Shown here: positions 24,468 through 33,886 of the stretch, piece after piece
How the letters are laid out: every line of letters starts with the position of its first letter
Position numbering within the stretch: the stretch's first letter is position 1
Source of the DNA: Nisaea denitrificans DSM 18348
GTDB lineage: Bacteria > Pseudomonadota > Alphaproteobacteria > Thalassobaculales > Thalassobaculaceae
Assembly: GCF_000426505.1 (NCBI RefSeq)
Contig: NZ_AUFM01000015.1
Span: 1 to 64,000 of the forward strand
Reading direction: 5' to 3'
DNA: 64,000 nucleotides
The notes under the pieces: model-generated
The model's input: only the letters and a program-made list of their open reading frames with translations
What the model was told of the DNA's origin: nothing
Databases searched by the model: none
Program-made: the position numbers and the translations under genes

Positions 24468-25937
24468 ATGACGGCAAAAGCGCTGATGTTTCAGGGAACT
24501 GGCTCGGATGTCGGGAAATCCGTTCTGGTTGCCGGCCTGTGCCGTCTGGCGGCCCGGAAAGGCATTAGAGTCCGGCCGTTCAAGCCGCAAAACATGTCCA
24601 ACAATGCTGCGGTCACGGTCGATGGCGGCGAAATCGGCCGGGCGCAGGCGCTTCAGGCGCGCGCCTGCGGTCTCGAGCCGCACACGGACATGAACCCGGT
24701 GCTGCTGAAACCCGAAACCGATCTCGGCTCCCAAGTGGTCGTGCAGGGCAAGGCGCGCGGTCATGCTAAAGCCCACGCCTATCAGGCCATGAAGCCGAAC
24801 CTGCTGGGAGCGGTCTGCGAAAGCTTCGCGCGCCTGAAGGAAGAGGCTGACCTCATCCTCGTCGAAGGCGCCGGGAGTCCGGCGGAAGTCAACTTGCGGG
24901 CCGGTGATATCGCCAATATGGGCTTTGCCGAAGTCGCGGGATGCCCCGTGGTTCTGATCGGCGATATCGACCGTGGCGGCGTCATCGCCTCCCTCGTCGG
25001 AACCCACGCCGTAATAACCGAGGCAGACCGCCGGCGTATCGCCGCCTACCTGATCAACAAGTTTCGCGGCGACGCCTCGCTGTTCGACGAAGGGTTGCGC
25101 ATCGTCACGGAGCGGACCGGCTGGCCGTCGCTCGGCGTGGTGCCGTATTTTCCCGAGGCTCAGAAACTCCCTGCGGAAGACGCCGTTGCCCTTGAAACCG
25201 CGATCAGGGAGACCGCGGGGCCAGTCAAGATCGCCGTTCCCCGGCTTTCCCGCATCGCCAATTTCGACGATCTGGACCCGCTGCGGCTGGAGCCGGACAT
25301 CACGGTCGATATCGTGGAGCCCGGACGCGCCCTGCCCGGCGATGCCGCGCTGATCCTGATCCCCGGCTCGAAATCGACCATCGGCGACCTTGCCGACCTG
25401 CGCGCCCAGGGTTGGGACGTGGATATCTCCGCCCATGTCCGGCGCGGCGGCCGGGTGCTCGGGATCTGCGGCGGATATCAGATACTCGGCCACAAGGTGC
25501 ATGACCCGGACGGACTGGAAGGCCCCGCCGGATCGGCTGACGGCCTCGGGCTGCTGGACGTGGAGACCGTGCTCTCCCCTGAAAAAGCCCTGAAACGCGT
25601 CACCGGCACCTCAACCACAGGTGAGCCGATTTCCGGATACGAGATCCATATCGGCCGGACTGACGGACCGGACAGAAGCCGGCCCTTCGCCACCATCGAC
25701 GATGGAGATGGCCCGCATGAGGACGGAGCCGTCTCCACATCGGGGCAAATCGCCGGCAGCTATCTGCATGGCATGTTCTCGGACGACGGCTTCCGCCGAA
25801 GCTTTCTTGCCGATCTCGGCGCCACCCGCTTTTCAGACATGAATTTCACCGCCGAGATCGACGGCGTTCTGGACCGGCTGGCCGATCATCTGGAAGCCTA
25901 TCTGGACACTGAAACTCTGTTCGGTCTTGCCCGCTGA
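24468..25937 (+). CDS. cobQ: Cobyric acid synthase
   Basis: This glutamine-dependent amidotransferase of about 489 residues amidates four carboxylates of adenosylcobyrinate a,c-diamide in cobalamin synthesis. The N-terminal ATP-binding domain starts ALMFQGTGSDVGKSVLVAGLC and includes FKPQNMSNNAAVT. The C-terminal glutaminase domain has the nucleophile in LGICGGYQILG and a matching histidine in GSYLHGMFSDDG. The ATG at 24468 starts where other CobQ proteins do; ATG 24450 is also possible. No other cobalamin genes are adjacent, so it is an isolated pathway gene. Confidence 0.94.
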   Translation: MTAKALMFQGTGSDVGKSVLVAGLCRLAARKGIRVRPFKPQNMSNNAAVTVDGGEIGRAQALQARACGLEPHTDMNPVLLKPETDLGSQVVVQGKARGHAKAHAYQAMKPNLLGAVCESFARLKEEADLILVEGAGSPAEVNLRAGDIANMGFAEVAGCPVVLIGDIDRGGVIASLVGTHAVITEADRRRIAAYLINKFRGDASLFDEGLRIVTERTGWPSLGVVPYFPEAQKLPAEDAVALETAIRETAGPVKIAVPRLSRIANFDDLDPLRLEPDITVDIVEPGRALPGDAALILIPGSKSTIGDLADLRAQGWDVDISAHVRRGGRVLGICGGYQILGHKVHDPDGLEGPAGSADGLGLLDVETVLSPEKALKRVTGTSTTGEPISGYEIHIGRTDGPDRSRPFATIDDGDGPHEDGAVSTSGQIAGSYLHGMFSDDGFRRSFLADLGATRFSDMNFTAEIDGVLDRLADHLEAYLDTETLFGLAR

Positions 25938-25986
25938 GCGCGGTCGTTTATGGTGCCGCCGGAAACGCTCAATCTCGGAGGCATAC

Positions 25987-26517
25987 ATGGCCCATCGCCT
26001 TTGCGCCCTGTTGGTGCTGCTGACGGCAGTCCTTTTGACTGGCCCGGCGCGCGCTGCGGATCTTGAAAACACGCTCTATCTCGACCTCGATTACGGACGG
26101 GTCGAAATCGAGTTGCGCCCCGATATTGCGCCGAAGCATGTAGCGCGGGTCAAAGAGTTGGCCCGCGAGGGCTTTTATGACGGCATCATCTTTCACCGGG
26201 TGATCGACGGCTTCATGGCTCAGACCGGTGATCCGACTGGCACCGGCATGGGCGGGTCCGGCCAGAAGCTGAAGGCAGAATTCAGCAATGCGCCTTTCGT
26301 GCGCGGCACCGTCGGCGCAGCTCGGGCACGCAATCCGAATAGCGCGGACAGCCAGTGGTTCATCTGCTTCACGGACTGCCAGAACCTCAACGGCCAATAC
26401 ACCGTTTGGGGCGTAGTCTCTAAAGGCATGGAATATGTCGACCAGATCAAGCGCGGCGAGCCGCCCCGCAACCCGGATCACATCGTGAAACTGCAGGTCG
26501 CCGCGGACGCTCAGTAA
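25987..26517 (+). CDS. Peptidylprolyl isomerase (cyclophilin), exported
   Basis: This 176-residue cyclophilin-type proline isomerase has a signal peptide (LCALLVLLTAVLLTGPARAA, cut about residue 24), so it should act in the periplasm. The active-site FHRVIDGFMAQTGD and DSQWFICF segments are conserved, although the classical tryptophan region differs. GGAGG lies upstream of the ATG at 25987. The next gene encodes a near-identical cytoplasmic paralogue, 46 nt away, a tandem duplication. Confidence 0.93.
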   Translation: MAHRLCALLVLLTAVLLTGPARAADLENTLYLDLDYGRVEIELRPDIAPKHVARVKELAREGFYDGIIFHRVIDGFMAQTGDPTGTGMGGSGQKLKAEFSNAPFVRGTVGAARARNPNSADSQWFICFTDCQNLNGQYTVWGVVSKGMEYVDQIKRGEPPRNPDHIVKLQVAADAQ

Positions 26518-26563
26518 GTCCAACGCTCACCTCTTCCCAGAAACTCAGAGAAGGATCGAAACC

Positions 26564-27028
26564 TTGAGCGATCAGGAAAACACCCTCTTCATCGATCTCG
26601 ACCACGGCCGCGTGGTCATCGAACTCAAACCCGACCTGGCCCCGAAGCATGTGGCACGGGTCAAGGAATTGGCTCGCGAGGGCTTTTATGACGGCATCGT
26701 CTTTCACCGGGTGATCGACGGCTTCATGGCACAGACCGGCGATCCGACCGGCACCGGCATGAGCGGCTCCGGCCAGAAGCTGGACGCCGAATTCTCCGAC
26801 GCGCCGTTCCAGCGCGGTACCGTCGGCGCGGCTCGCTCGCAGAGCCCGAACAGCGCCGACAGCCAGTTCTTCATCTGCTTCAAGGACGCCCGTTTCCTCG
26901 ACGGTCAGTACACCGTCTGGGGCGAAGTCACCGAAGGCATGGAATTCGTCGACATGATCAAGAAGGGCGAGCCGCCGGTCGACCCTGACAAGATGATCAA
27001 GGTCCAGGTCGCGGCAGACGCCGAATAA
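26564..27028 (+). CDS. Peptidylprolyl isomerase (cyclophilin), cytoplasmic
   Basis: This 154-residue cyclophilin without a signal peptide catalyses cis-trans prolyl isomerisation in the cytoplasm. The core FHRVIDGFMAQTGDPTGTGM and the NSADSQFFICFKD segment match the exported copy over nearly the whole length. The start is a TTG at 26564 with AGAGAAGGA upstream. The adjacent position and high nucleotide similarity indicate a tandem duplication followed by gain or loss of the leader. Confidence 0.93.
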   Translation: MSDQENTLFIDLDHGRVVIELKPDLAPKHVARVKELAREGFYDGIVFHRVIDGFMAQTGDPTGTGMSGSGQKLDAEFSDAPFQRGTVGAARSQSPNSADSQFFICFKDARFLDGQYTVWGEVTEGMEFVDMIKKGEPPVDPDKMIKVQVAADAE

Positions 27029-27050
27029 CCTGAACCAACATCGCTCCAAT

Positions 27051-27078
27051 CCAGGACCAGCCCGTCGGGCGGTCCTGG
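27051..27078. terminator. Hairpin between convergent genes
   Basis: CCAGGACC and GGTCCTGG enclose an inner GCCC-GTC-GGGC stem, a 28-nt near-continuous hairpin between the convergent cyclophilin and DUF1491 genes. There is no T-run, so termination is likely but not certain. Confidence 0.45.
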
Positions 27079-27115
27079 ATCCGGCCTGGAAGAGCCTGGC
27101 TAAGAAGAACCCGCC

Positions 27116-27457
27116 TCAAAAAAACATCGCGTCTTCAAGCGGATTGCGGCCTTCGCGATCCTCGATTTCAAGCACCCAGATGTCCGGATCTATCCGCCGC
27201 TCATTCTCCAAAATCGCATCCGCGTCAGCTTCCGGCACAGGCTCCTCGCCTGTTCGCGACCGCCATTTCAAGTTGCCGTCCAGCTCACGGGCCAGCGCCA
27301 GGATGGTGAAGCCGGGCCCAAGCCGGTTGATCTTGAGATACACCGTACCCGCATCGTCATCCCCTGAGCGCACCACGGTCGCCATCAGGCCAAGCACCAT
27401 GCACTGGCGCAATCCGGCCTGAACCAGCATTTTCGACTTGAGACGCGGTCCACTCAT
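27116..27457 (-). CDS. DUF1491 family protein
   Basis: This 113-residue protein of an alphaproteobacterial family has no known function. The recognisable core is LKSKMLVQAGLRQCMVLGLMATVVRSGDDDAG, then VYLKINRLGPG and a C-terminal DPDIWVLEIEDREGRNPLED. It is soluble and acidic at the C-terminus. It is divergent from the nucleoside importer operon, and no partner gene suggests a role. Confidence 0.85.
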   Translation of the reverse strand: MSGPRLKSKMLVQAGLRQCMVLGLMATVVRSGDDDAGTVYLKINRLGPGFTILALARELDGNLKWRSRTGEEPVPEADADAILENERRIDPDIWVLEIEDREGRNPLEDAMFF

Positions 27458-27616
27458 CGGCTATCCCCGGCGGTCGCTAAAATCTGCGGGCTTTCCGCAA
27501 TTTTACTGATCGGTAAAAGCAGCAGGACTCCGACCGGTTTCTTTTTTAGACTACAGCCACGGATTGAAATCCGCGAACAGGCCCTAAGCGGCCTTAATAA
27601 ACAGGGGTGGCACAAA

Positions 27617-28609
27617 ATGAAACAGTGGGTAATCGCGGCGATCGCCGCAATCGGTATCGGCGCCGCTGCCGATGCCGCCGAGTTCAAGCCGGCCGTCGTA
27701 TTCGATATGGGCGGTAAATTCGACAAGAGCTTCAATGAAGGCGTCTACGAAGGGGCCGAGCGTTTCGCCAAGGAATCCGGCGTCAAATATCTCGAATTCG
27801 AGGTGACCAACGAGACCCAGCGCGAGCAGGCGATCCGCCGCATGGCACGCAAGGGTGCCAATCCGATCCTCGGTGTCGGCTTCGCCCAGGGTCCGGCCAT
27901 CGAGAAGATCGCCAAGGAATATCCGGACACCAGCTTCGCCATCATCGACAGCGTCGTCGATGTGCCGAACGTTCAGTCAATCGTGTTCAACGAGCATGAA
28001 GGCTCGTTCCTGGTCGGCGTGCTGGCGGCGAAAGCCTCCGAGACCGGCAAGCTCGGCTTTGTCGGTGGGATGGACATTCCGCTGATCCGCCGCTTTGCCT
28101 GCGGCTATGTCGGTGGCGCCCAGTGGGCGAACAAGGATGTCGAGGTTCTGCAGAACATGACCGGCAGCACCCCGGCCGCCTGGAACGATCCGACCAAAGG
28201 CGCAGAGCTTGCCCGCAGCCAGTTCGACCGCGGCGCGGACGTTGTCTTCGCAGCAGCCGGCTCCACCGGCCTCGGCGTGCTGCAGGCTGCAGAAGATGCG
28301 GGCAAGAAAGCCATCGGCGTCGACAGCAACCAGAACTACCTGCATCCGGGCACCATGCTGACCTCCATGCTGAAGCGCGTGGACATCGCCGCCTACAATG
28401 TCTTCAAGAGCGCCAAGGCGGGCGAACTGAAGCCGGGCATCAATGTCCTCGGTCTCGGCGAGAACGGTGTCGGCTGGGCGCTGGACGAGCATAACAAGGA
28501 CATGATCAGCGACGAGATGAAAGCTGCGGTCGCAAAGGCCGAAGCGGGCATCAAGTCCGGCGAGATCAAGGTGCATGACTACATGGCCGACAATACCTGC
28601 CCGTACTAA
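27617..28609 (+). CDS. BMP-family nucleoside-binding ABC transporter substrate-binding protein
   Basis: This 330-residue periplasmic binding protein of the Bmp/PnrA family has a signal peptide ending about residue 20. FKPAVVFDMGGKFDKSFNEGVYEGAERF is the conserved N-terminal ligand loop, and VGGMDIPLIRRFACGYVGGAQWA matches the purine-nucleoside-binding type. It carries no lipobox cysteine, so it is soluble in the periplasm. It is the first gene of the operon with the ABC ATPase and two permeases, and with phosphorylase and Deo genes downstream, which points to (deoxy)nucleosides as the ligand. Confidence 0.93.
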   Translation: MKQWVIAAIAAIGIGAAADAAEFKPAVVFDMGGKFDKSFNEGVYEGAERFAKESGVKYLEFEVTNETQREQAIRRMARKGANPILGVGFAQGPAIEKIAKEYPDTSFAIIDSVVDVPNVQSIVFNEHEGSFLVGVLAAKASETGKLGFVGGMDIPLIRRFACGYVGGAQWANKDVEVLQNMTGSTPAAWNDPTKGAELARSQFDRGADVVFAAAGSTGLGVLQAAEDAGKKAIGVDSNQNYLHPGTMLTSMLKRVDIAAYNVFKSAKAGELKPGINVLGLGENGVGWALDEHNKDMISDEMKAAVAKAEAGIKSGEIKVHDYMADNTCPY

Positions 28610-28628
28610 AGGCCGCGCATCAGAAAAC

Positions 28629-30230
28629 ATGACCTCCGATCATCAACAGTCCATGGCGGGCGGCGGCGAGCCGCCCGCCATCGAGTTGAAGGGCATCAGC
28701 AAGAGTTTCGGACCGGTTCAGGCGAACCGGAACGTAACGCTGCGCGTCATGCCGGGCACAATCCACGGCATCGTCGGCGAGAACGGGGCGGGGAAATCGA
28801 CCCTGATGTCGATCCTGTACGGCTTCTATCATGCCGATGCGGGGGAGATTCTGGTCGACGGCACACCGGTAACCATCGCCTCCAGCCGGGCCGCCATCGA
28901 TCTCGGCATCGGCATGGTGCATCAGCACTTCATGCTGGTCGACACCATGAGCGTGCTCGACAATGTCATGCTCGGCTCCGAGGGCGGCGCTCTGCTCGAC
29001 AAGGGGGAGCGGGCGGCACGGGCTGAGCTGGCGCGGCTGTCCCGGGATTACGGGCTGACCGTCGAACCAGACGCGCTTGTCGGCGACCTTTCGGTCGGCC
29101 AGCAGCAGCGGGTCGAAATCCTCAAGGCGCTCATCCGCGGCTGCCGCATCCTGGTACTGGACGAGCCGACCGGGGTGCTGACCCCGCAGGAAGCCGACCG
29201 GCTGTTCGAGATCCTGGATGCCCTCCGGGAGCGCGGCGTCACCATTATCCTGATCACCCACAAGCTGCGTGAGATCCTGGCCGCCACCGACAGCGTGTCG
29301 GTGATGCGTCTTGGGGAGATGGTCGCGCACCGGAAGACACCGAAGACCAGCGCCGAGGAGCTCGCCGAGCTGATGGTCGGCCGCAAGGTCCTGCTCCGCG
29401 TAGACAAGCCGGAGCCGAAAATCGGCGAGACCATCCTGCAGGCCGACAATGTCACCGTCACTGATGCACAGGACGTTGACCGCGTCAAAGCGGTGAGCTT
29501 CACGGTCCACGCGGGCGAGATCGTCGGCATCGCCGGCGTTGCCGGGAACGGGCAGAGCGAGTTGCTGCAGGCGCTGGCCGGTATCCAGCGACTCTCAGGT
29601 GGCTCTTTTTCGATAAACGGCACCCGCACGGTGTCCGCCGCGACACCCTACAATCCGCATGAGGCACGCGGTCTCGGCATCGCCCATGTGCCCGAAGACC
29701 GGCACCATATGGGGCTGGTCACCGCCTTCCCGGCGCATGAAAACCACATTCTCGGCCACCAGGACTGGGATCAGTACAACAACGGGCTGCTGCTGGACCG
29801 GGAAGCGGCCATCGCCGACTGTGCGGCGGAGATGGAGCGCTATGACGTCCGCCCACCGAACCCGCATCTCCCGGCAGCCAGTTTCTCCGGAGGGAACCAG
29901 CAAAAACTCGTGCTGGCCCGGGAGCTGGAAACCGAGCCGAAGCTGCTGCTGGTCGGCCAACCGACGCGCGGTGTCGATATCGGCGCCATCGAGTTCATCC
30001 ACAACACCCTGGTCGCCATGCGCGACCAAGGCGCCGCGGTCTTGCTGGTATCCGTGGAGCTGGAGGAGATCATGTCTCTCTCCGACCGCATCCTCGTCAT
30101 GTCCGACGGCCGTATCGTCGGCGAGATGATGGCCGCCGACGCGGACCCGCAACGGATCGGCCTGATGATGGCGAACATTTCAGAAGACGATGCCCCTCAG
30201 GGCAGTCCCGAGGGTGACAAAGCCGCATGA
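28629..30230 (+). CDS. Nucleoside ABC transporter ATP-binding protein (two ABC domains)
   Basis: This 533-residue tandem ATPase energises nucleoside import. Domain 1 has Walker A GENGAGKS, signature LSVGQQQRVEI and Walker B ILVLDEPTGV. Domain 2 has a degenerate Walker A (GVAGNGQSE), signature FSGGNQQKLVLA and an altered Walker B (LLLVGQPTRGVD), typical of the RbsA/BMP-type ATPases. The ATG at 28629 is used; a downstream ATG at 28653 is possible. The stop overlaps the first permease gene by 4 nt. Confidence 0.94.
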   Translation: MTSDHQQSMAGGGEPPAIELKGISKSFGPVQANRNVTLRVMPGTIHGIVGENGAGKSTLMSILYGFYHADAGEILVDGTPVTIASSRAAIDLGIGMVHQHFMLVDTMSVLDNVMLGSEGGALLDKGERAARAELARLSRDYGLTVEPDALVGDLSVGQQQRVEILKALIRGCRILVLDEPTGVLTPQEADRLFEILDALRERGVTIILITHKLREILAATDSVSVMRLGEMVAHRKTPKTSAEELAELMVGRKVLLRVDKPEPKIGETILQADNVTVTDAQDVDRVKAVSFTVHAGEIVGIAGVAGNGQSELLQALAGIQRLSGGSFSINGTRTVSAATPYNPHEARGLGIAHVPEDRHHMGLVTAFPAHENHILGHQDWDQYNNGLLLDREAAIADCAAEMERYDVRPPNPHLPAASFSGGNQQKLVLARELETEPKLLLVGQPTRGVDIGAIEFIHNTLVAMRDQGAAVLLVSVELEEIMSLSDRILVMSDGRIVGEMMAADADPQRIGLMMANISEDDAPQGSPEGDKAA

Positions 30231-31333
30231 GCCAGCCGATAAAGCTCCCGAAATGGGTCGATGTCGGGGTTATCCCGGCTCTGAACATCCTCGCCGCGCT
30301 CGCGGTCTCCGCTCTTGTCATCCTGTCGCTCGGCGAAAACCCGATCGAAGCGCTGGACGTCATGCTTTACGGGGCTTTCGGCTATGATGAGGCCATCGGC
30401 TACACGCTTTATTACACGACCAATTTCATCTTCACCGGCCTTGCCGTCGCGGTCGCCTTCCATGCCGGGCTGTTCAATATCGGTGGCGAAGGGCAGGCCT
30501 ATATCGGCGGGCTTGGTGTCGGGCTTGTCATCCTGGCGCTGGACGGGCTGCTGCCCTGGTACGCACTCCTGCCGCTGGCCATGCTCGGCGCCGCAGTCTT
30601 CGGCGGGATCTGGGCGGCGGTGCCGGGCTGGCTGCAGGCCTATCGCGGCAGCCACATCGTCATCACCACCATCATGTTCAACTTCATCGCCTCGGCGCTG
30701 ATGGTCTATCTTTTGGTCAATGTGATGATCAAGCCGGGGCAAATGTCTCCCGAAAGCCGGGAATTCGCCGAAAGCGCCTGGCTGCCGATGGCGCACCAGA
30801 TGTTCGCCGTCATCGGGATAGACGTCTCCCGCTCGCCGCTGAACCTCTCCTTTGTCCTTGCCCTGATCGCCTCCGTCCTCGTCGCCATCTTCATCTGGCG
30901 CACCCGGTGGGGCTATGCCATCCGCACGGTTGGCCGGAACGAGACGGCCGCGATCTATGCCGGGATCGATCCGAAGAAGACGATCTTCTGGACCATGGCA
31001 CTTTCCGGAATGCTGGCCGGCATGGTCGGCATCAACGAGATCATGGGCGTGCAGCACAAGCTGCTGCTGAACTTCACCGCCGGATACGGCTTCACCGGCA
31101 TCGCCGTCGCCCTGATGGGACGCAATCATCCGATCGGCATCGTGCTGGCCAGCCTGTTGTTCGGTACCCTCTATCAGGGTGGCGCGGAGCTCGACTTCGA
31201 GTTCGAGCAGATCACCCGCGACATGGTGATCGTCATCCAGGGCTTCATCATCCTGTTCTCCGGCGCGCTCGCCTACATGTTCAATCCGCTGGTGGCACGG
31301 CTGATCGGCCGGCTCATGCCGGCGCGGGGCTAG
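30227..31333 (+). CDS. Nucleoside ABC transporter permease 1
   Basis: This 368-residue inner-membrane permease of the RbsC/BPD-2 type has about eight to nine hydrophobic segments. The conserved FNIGGEGQAYIGGLG segment and the EAA-like IRTVGRNETAAIYAGIDPKKT loop contact the ATPase. It is longer than permease 2, with an extra N-terminal segment and a periplasmic loop (residues ~165-200). Overlap with the ATPase gene and a 9-nt gap to permease 2 indicate cotranscription. Confidence 0.93.
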   Translation: MSQPIKLPKWVDVGVIPALNILAALAVSALVILSLGENPIEALDVMLYGAFGYDEAIGYTLYYTTNFIFTGLAVAVAFHAGLFNIGGEGQAYIGGLGVGLVILALDGLLPWYALLPLAMLGAAVFGGIWAAVPGWLQAYRGSHIVITTIMFNFIASALMVYLLVNVMIKPGQMSPESREFAESAWLPMAHQMFAVIGIDVSRSPLNLSFVLALIASVLVAIFIWRTRWGYAIRTVGRNETAAIYAGIDPKKTIFWTMALSGMLAGMVGINEIMGVQHKLLLNFTAGYGFTGIAVALMGRNHPIGIVLASLLFGTLYQGGAELDFEFEQITRDMVIVIQGFIILFSGALAYMFNPLVARLIGRLMPARG

Positions 31334-31342
31334 GGGGCGATC

Positions 31343-32320
31343 ATGGCGGACACCTATCTCCTGATCCTGCTCACCCTCGACGCCACGCTGCGCGTCGCCA
31401 CGCCGCTGATCCTGGCCGCCATGGCCGGTCTGTTCTCGGAACGCTCGGGCGTGATCGATATCGGACTTGAGGGCAAGATGCTGGCGGCCGCCTTTGCCGC
31501 CGCCGCGACCGCTGCCGTCACCGGCTCGGCATGGGCCGGGCTCGGCATGGGAATTTCCGTCTCCATCGGTCTGGCGCTGCTGCACGGATTTGCCTGCATC
31601 ACCCACAGGGGCGATCAGGTGATCAGCGGCGTTGCCATCAATGTCGTGGCCGCCGGGCTGACAATCGTGCTCGGCATCGCCTGGTTCCATCAGGGTGGCC
31701 GGACGCCGACCCTCGATGCCTCCGCGCGCTTCACCGAACATGCCCTGCCTTTCGCGGATGCCGCACGCAGCATTCCGGTGATCGGGCCGCTCTATGCGGA
31801 AGTGATCAGCGGGCACAACATCCTCGTCTATCTCGCCCTTGCCGTCGTGCCGCTGACCTGGTGGGTGGTCTACCGCACCCGGTTCGGGTTGCGACTGCGG
31901 GCTGTCGGCGAAAACCCGGCAGCGGTCGATACTGCCGGGATCAGCGTCACCGGCCTCCGCTACAGCGCACTGGTGATCGCAGGGACCCTCTGCGGCATTG
32001 CCGGGACCTACCTCTCCACCGCCCATTCCGCCGCCTTCGTGCGCGACATGACGGCAGGCAAGGGATACATGGCGCTGGCGGCGATGATCTTCGGCAAGTG
32101 GAAGCCGGTGCCGACCCTGTTCGCCTGCCTGCTGTTCGGCTTTCTCGACGCCATGGCTGTCCGCCTGCAGGGCGTCGAGCTGCCGGTAATCGGCATCTTC
32201 CCGGTTCAGCTGCTGCAGGCCCTGCCCTATATCCTGACCGTCGTCCTGCTGGCCGGCTTCATCGGCAAGGCCATAGCACCGAAAGCCAGCGGCACCCCTT
32301 ATGTGAAGGAGCGGACGTGA
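31343..32320 (+). CDS. Nucleoside ABC transporter permease 2
   Basis: This 325-residue second membrane subunit forms the channel with permease 1. The N-terminal part carries ERSGVIDIGLEGKMLAAAFAA and the coupling loop is LRAVGENPAAVDTAGISVTGLRY, typical of BMP-type importers. The stop overlaps the GTG start of the purine nucleoside phosphorylase gene, directly linking uptake to phosphorolysis. Confidence 0.93.
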   Translation: MADTYLLILLTLDATLRVATPLILAAMAGLFSERSGVIDIGLEGKMLAAAFAAAATAAVTGSAWAGLGMGISVSIGLALLHGFACITHRGDQVISGVAINVVAAGLTIVLGIAWFHQGGRTPTLDASARFTEHALPFADAARSIPVIGPLYAEVISGHNILVYLALAVVPLTWWVVYRTRFGLRLRAVGENPAAVDTAGISVTGLRYSALVIAGTLCGIAGTYLSTAHSAAFVRDMTAGKGYMALAAMIFGKWKPVPTLFACLLFGFLDAMAVRLQGVELPVIGIFPVQLLQALPYILTVVLLAGFIGKAIAPKASGTPYVKERT

Positions 32321-33141
32321 CCCCTTACAGTATAGCGGCCAAGGCCATCCGCGCAGCTCTGCCGGGCCGAAGCGCCCGGATCGCGTTGGTGCTCGGCAGC
32401 GGGCTCGGCCCCGTCGCCGATGCGGTGGAAAACCCGGCCTCGGTTTCTTTCGACGACATCCCCGGCTTTCCGAAACCTGCTGTCGAAGGCCACCACGGCC
32501 GCCTGATCCATGGCACGCTTTCGGGCCGCGAAGTCTTCGTCCTGCAAGGCCGGGCGCATGCCTATGAAGGCCATCCGTTGTCCGATGTCGTTCTGCCGGT
32601 GCGGGCGCTGGCCCTGCTCGGTGTCGAGACGCTGGTACTGACCAACGCCGCCGGAAGTCTTCGGGAAGACATGGCGCCAGGCGGCCTGATGATGCTGACG
32701 GACCATATCAACTGGTCCGGCGCCAATCCGCTGATCGGCCCGAACGATCCGGCCCTCGGGCTGCGCTTCTTCGACATGACCCAGGCCTATGACATCGGCC
32801 TGCGGGACGTGCTCCGGCGCAGCGCCGAGGCGGAGGATGTGGCGCTGTATGAAGGCACCTACCTCTGGGCCCTCGGCCCGAACTTCGAAACCCCGGCGGA
32901 AATTCGGGCTTTCCGTATCCTCGGCGCCGACGCGGTCGGCATGTCGACGGTACCGGAAGTGCTAGCCGCCCGGCATGCGGGCCTCAAGGTTGCCGCAATT
33001 TCCGGTATAACCAATTTCGGCGCGGGTATGGTGGCGAACGAAATCCTCGATCACGAACATACGCTGGCACAGGGCGCGACGATCGCGGAATCCATGACCC
33101 GCCTGCTGCTGGAGTTTCTGAAGGATCCGATCCATGGCTGA
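32317..33141 (+). CDS. Purine nucleoside phosphorylase (trimeric type)
   Basis: This 274-residue PNP splits purine (deoxy)nucleosides with phosphate to base and (deoxy)ribose-1-phosphate. The start is the GTG at 32317, with AAGGAG upstream, overlapping the permease stop. Phosphate and substrate residues are seen in VLGSGLGPVAD, HHGRLIHG, LQGRAHAYEGH, TNAAGSL, GPNFETPAEI and GMSTVPE. It ends 8 nt inside deoC. Methylthioadenosine phosphorylase is the near homologue, but operon context favours PNP. Confidence 0.92.
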   Translation: MTPYSIAAKAIRAALPGRSARIALVLGSGLGPVADAVENPASVSFDDIPGFPKPAVEGHHGRLIHGTLSGREVFVLQGRAHAYEGHPLSDVVLPVRALALLGVETLVLTNAAGSLREDMAPGGLMMLTDHINWSGANPLIGPNDPALGLRFFDMTQAYDIGLRDVLRRSAEAEDVALYEGTYLWALGPNFETPAEIRAFRILGADAVGMSTVPEVLAARHAGLKVAAISGITNFGAGMVANEILDHEHTLAQGATIAESMTRLLLEFLKDPIHG

Positions 33142-33874
33142 ATCTGGAAGCGAAGCCGCCCGTGCATTGTCCATGCTCGATCTGACCAGCCTTGGGGACG
33201 ATGACACCCCGGCGTCGGTCGGCGCCATGCTGAAACGGGCCGTGACGCCCGCTGGTCCGGTCGCCGCCGTCTGCGTCTGGCCGGCATTCGTGGCGCAGGC
33301 CAAGAGCGCACTTGCCGGAACGACTGTCCGCGTTGCCACGGTCTCGAACTTCCCGCACGGCCGCCCGGATATCGCGGGCGCTGTCGCGGTTACGAAACAG
33401 GCCGTTGCCGATGGCGCGGACGAGGTGGACGTCGTCTGGCCTTATGACAGCTGGCTGAATGGCAATACCGCCATCGCCGGGGATCTTGTCAGCGCGTGCA
33501 AGAAAGCCTGCGGACCCGATGCACACCTCAAGGTCATTCTGGAAACAGGCCGGTTGCAGACCGCAAATGCCATCGCCGGCTCCAGCCGGGACGCGATTGC
33601 GGCCGGTGCGGATTTCATCAAGACCTCCACCGGCAAGACACCCGTCTCCGCCACTCTGGAAGCTGCCCATATCATGCTGGAAGCCATCCGGGAGAGCGGC
33701 AAGCCGGTCGGCCTGAAACCCTCCGGCGGCATTCGCACAACGGAGCAGGCCATTGCTTATCTGCGGCTCGCCGACAAGGTCATGGGACCGGGCTGGGCCA
33801 CACCGGAGACGTTCCGTTTCGGTGCCAGCAGTCTGCTTGACGCTCTGTTGAAGACACTCGGGCACAAAGAGTGA
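33134..33874 (+). CDS. deoC: Deoxyribose-phosphate aldolase
   Basis: This 246-residue class I aldolase cleaves 2-deoxyribose-5-phosphate to glyceraldehyde-3-phosphate and acetaldehyde. The Schiff-base lysine is in FIKTSTGKT, and VILETGRLQT and GLKPSGGIRT carry the other active-site residues. It receives deoxyribose-5-phosphate made by DeoB. Its start overlaps the PNP stop by 8 nt, and deoA follows after 12 nt. Confidence 0.95.
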   Translation: MAESGSEAARALSMLDLTSLGDDDTPASVGAMLKRAVTPAGPVAAVCVWPAFVAQAKSALAGTTVRVATVSNFPHGRPDIAGAVAVTKQAVADGADEVDVVWPYDSWLNGNTAIAGDLVSACKKACGPDAHLKVILETGRLQTANAIAGSSRDAIAAGADFIKTSTGKTPVSATLEAAHIMLEAIRESGKPVGLKPSGGIRTTEQAIAYLRLADKVMGPGWATPETFRFGASSLLDALLKTLGHKE

Positions 33875-33886
33875 GAGACTACCGCC

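Noticed and set aside
30197-32026. A 609-codon open frame on the minus strand across the nucleoside permeases
   Set aside because: It is antisense to two clear membrane proteins with proper starts and overlaps. The translation is His/Asp/Arg-rich with no family pattern, as expected from high-GC codon bias.
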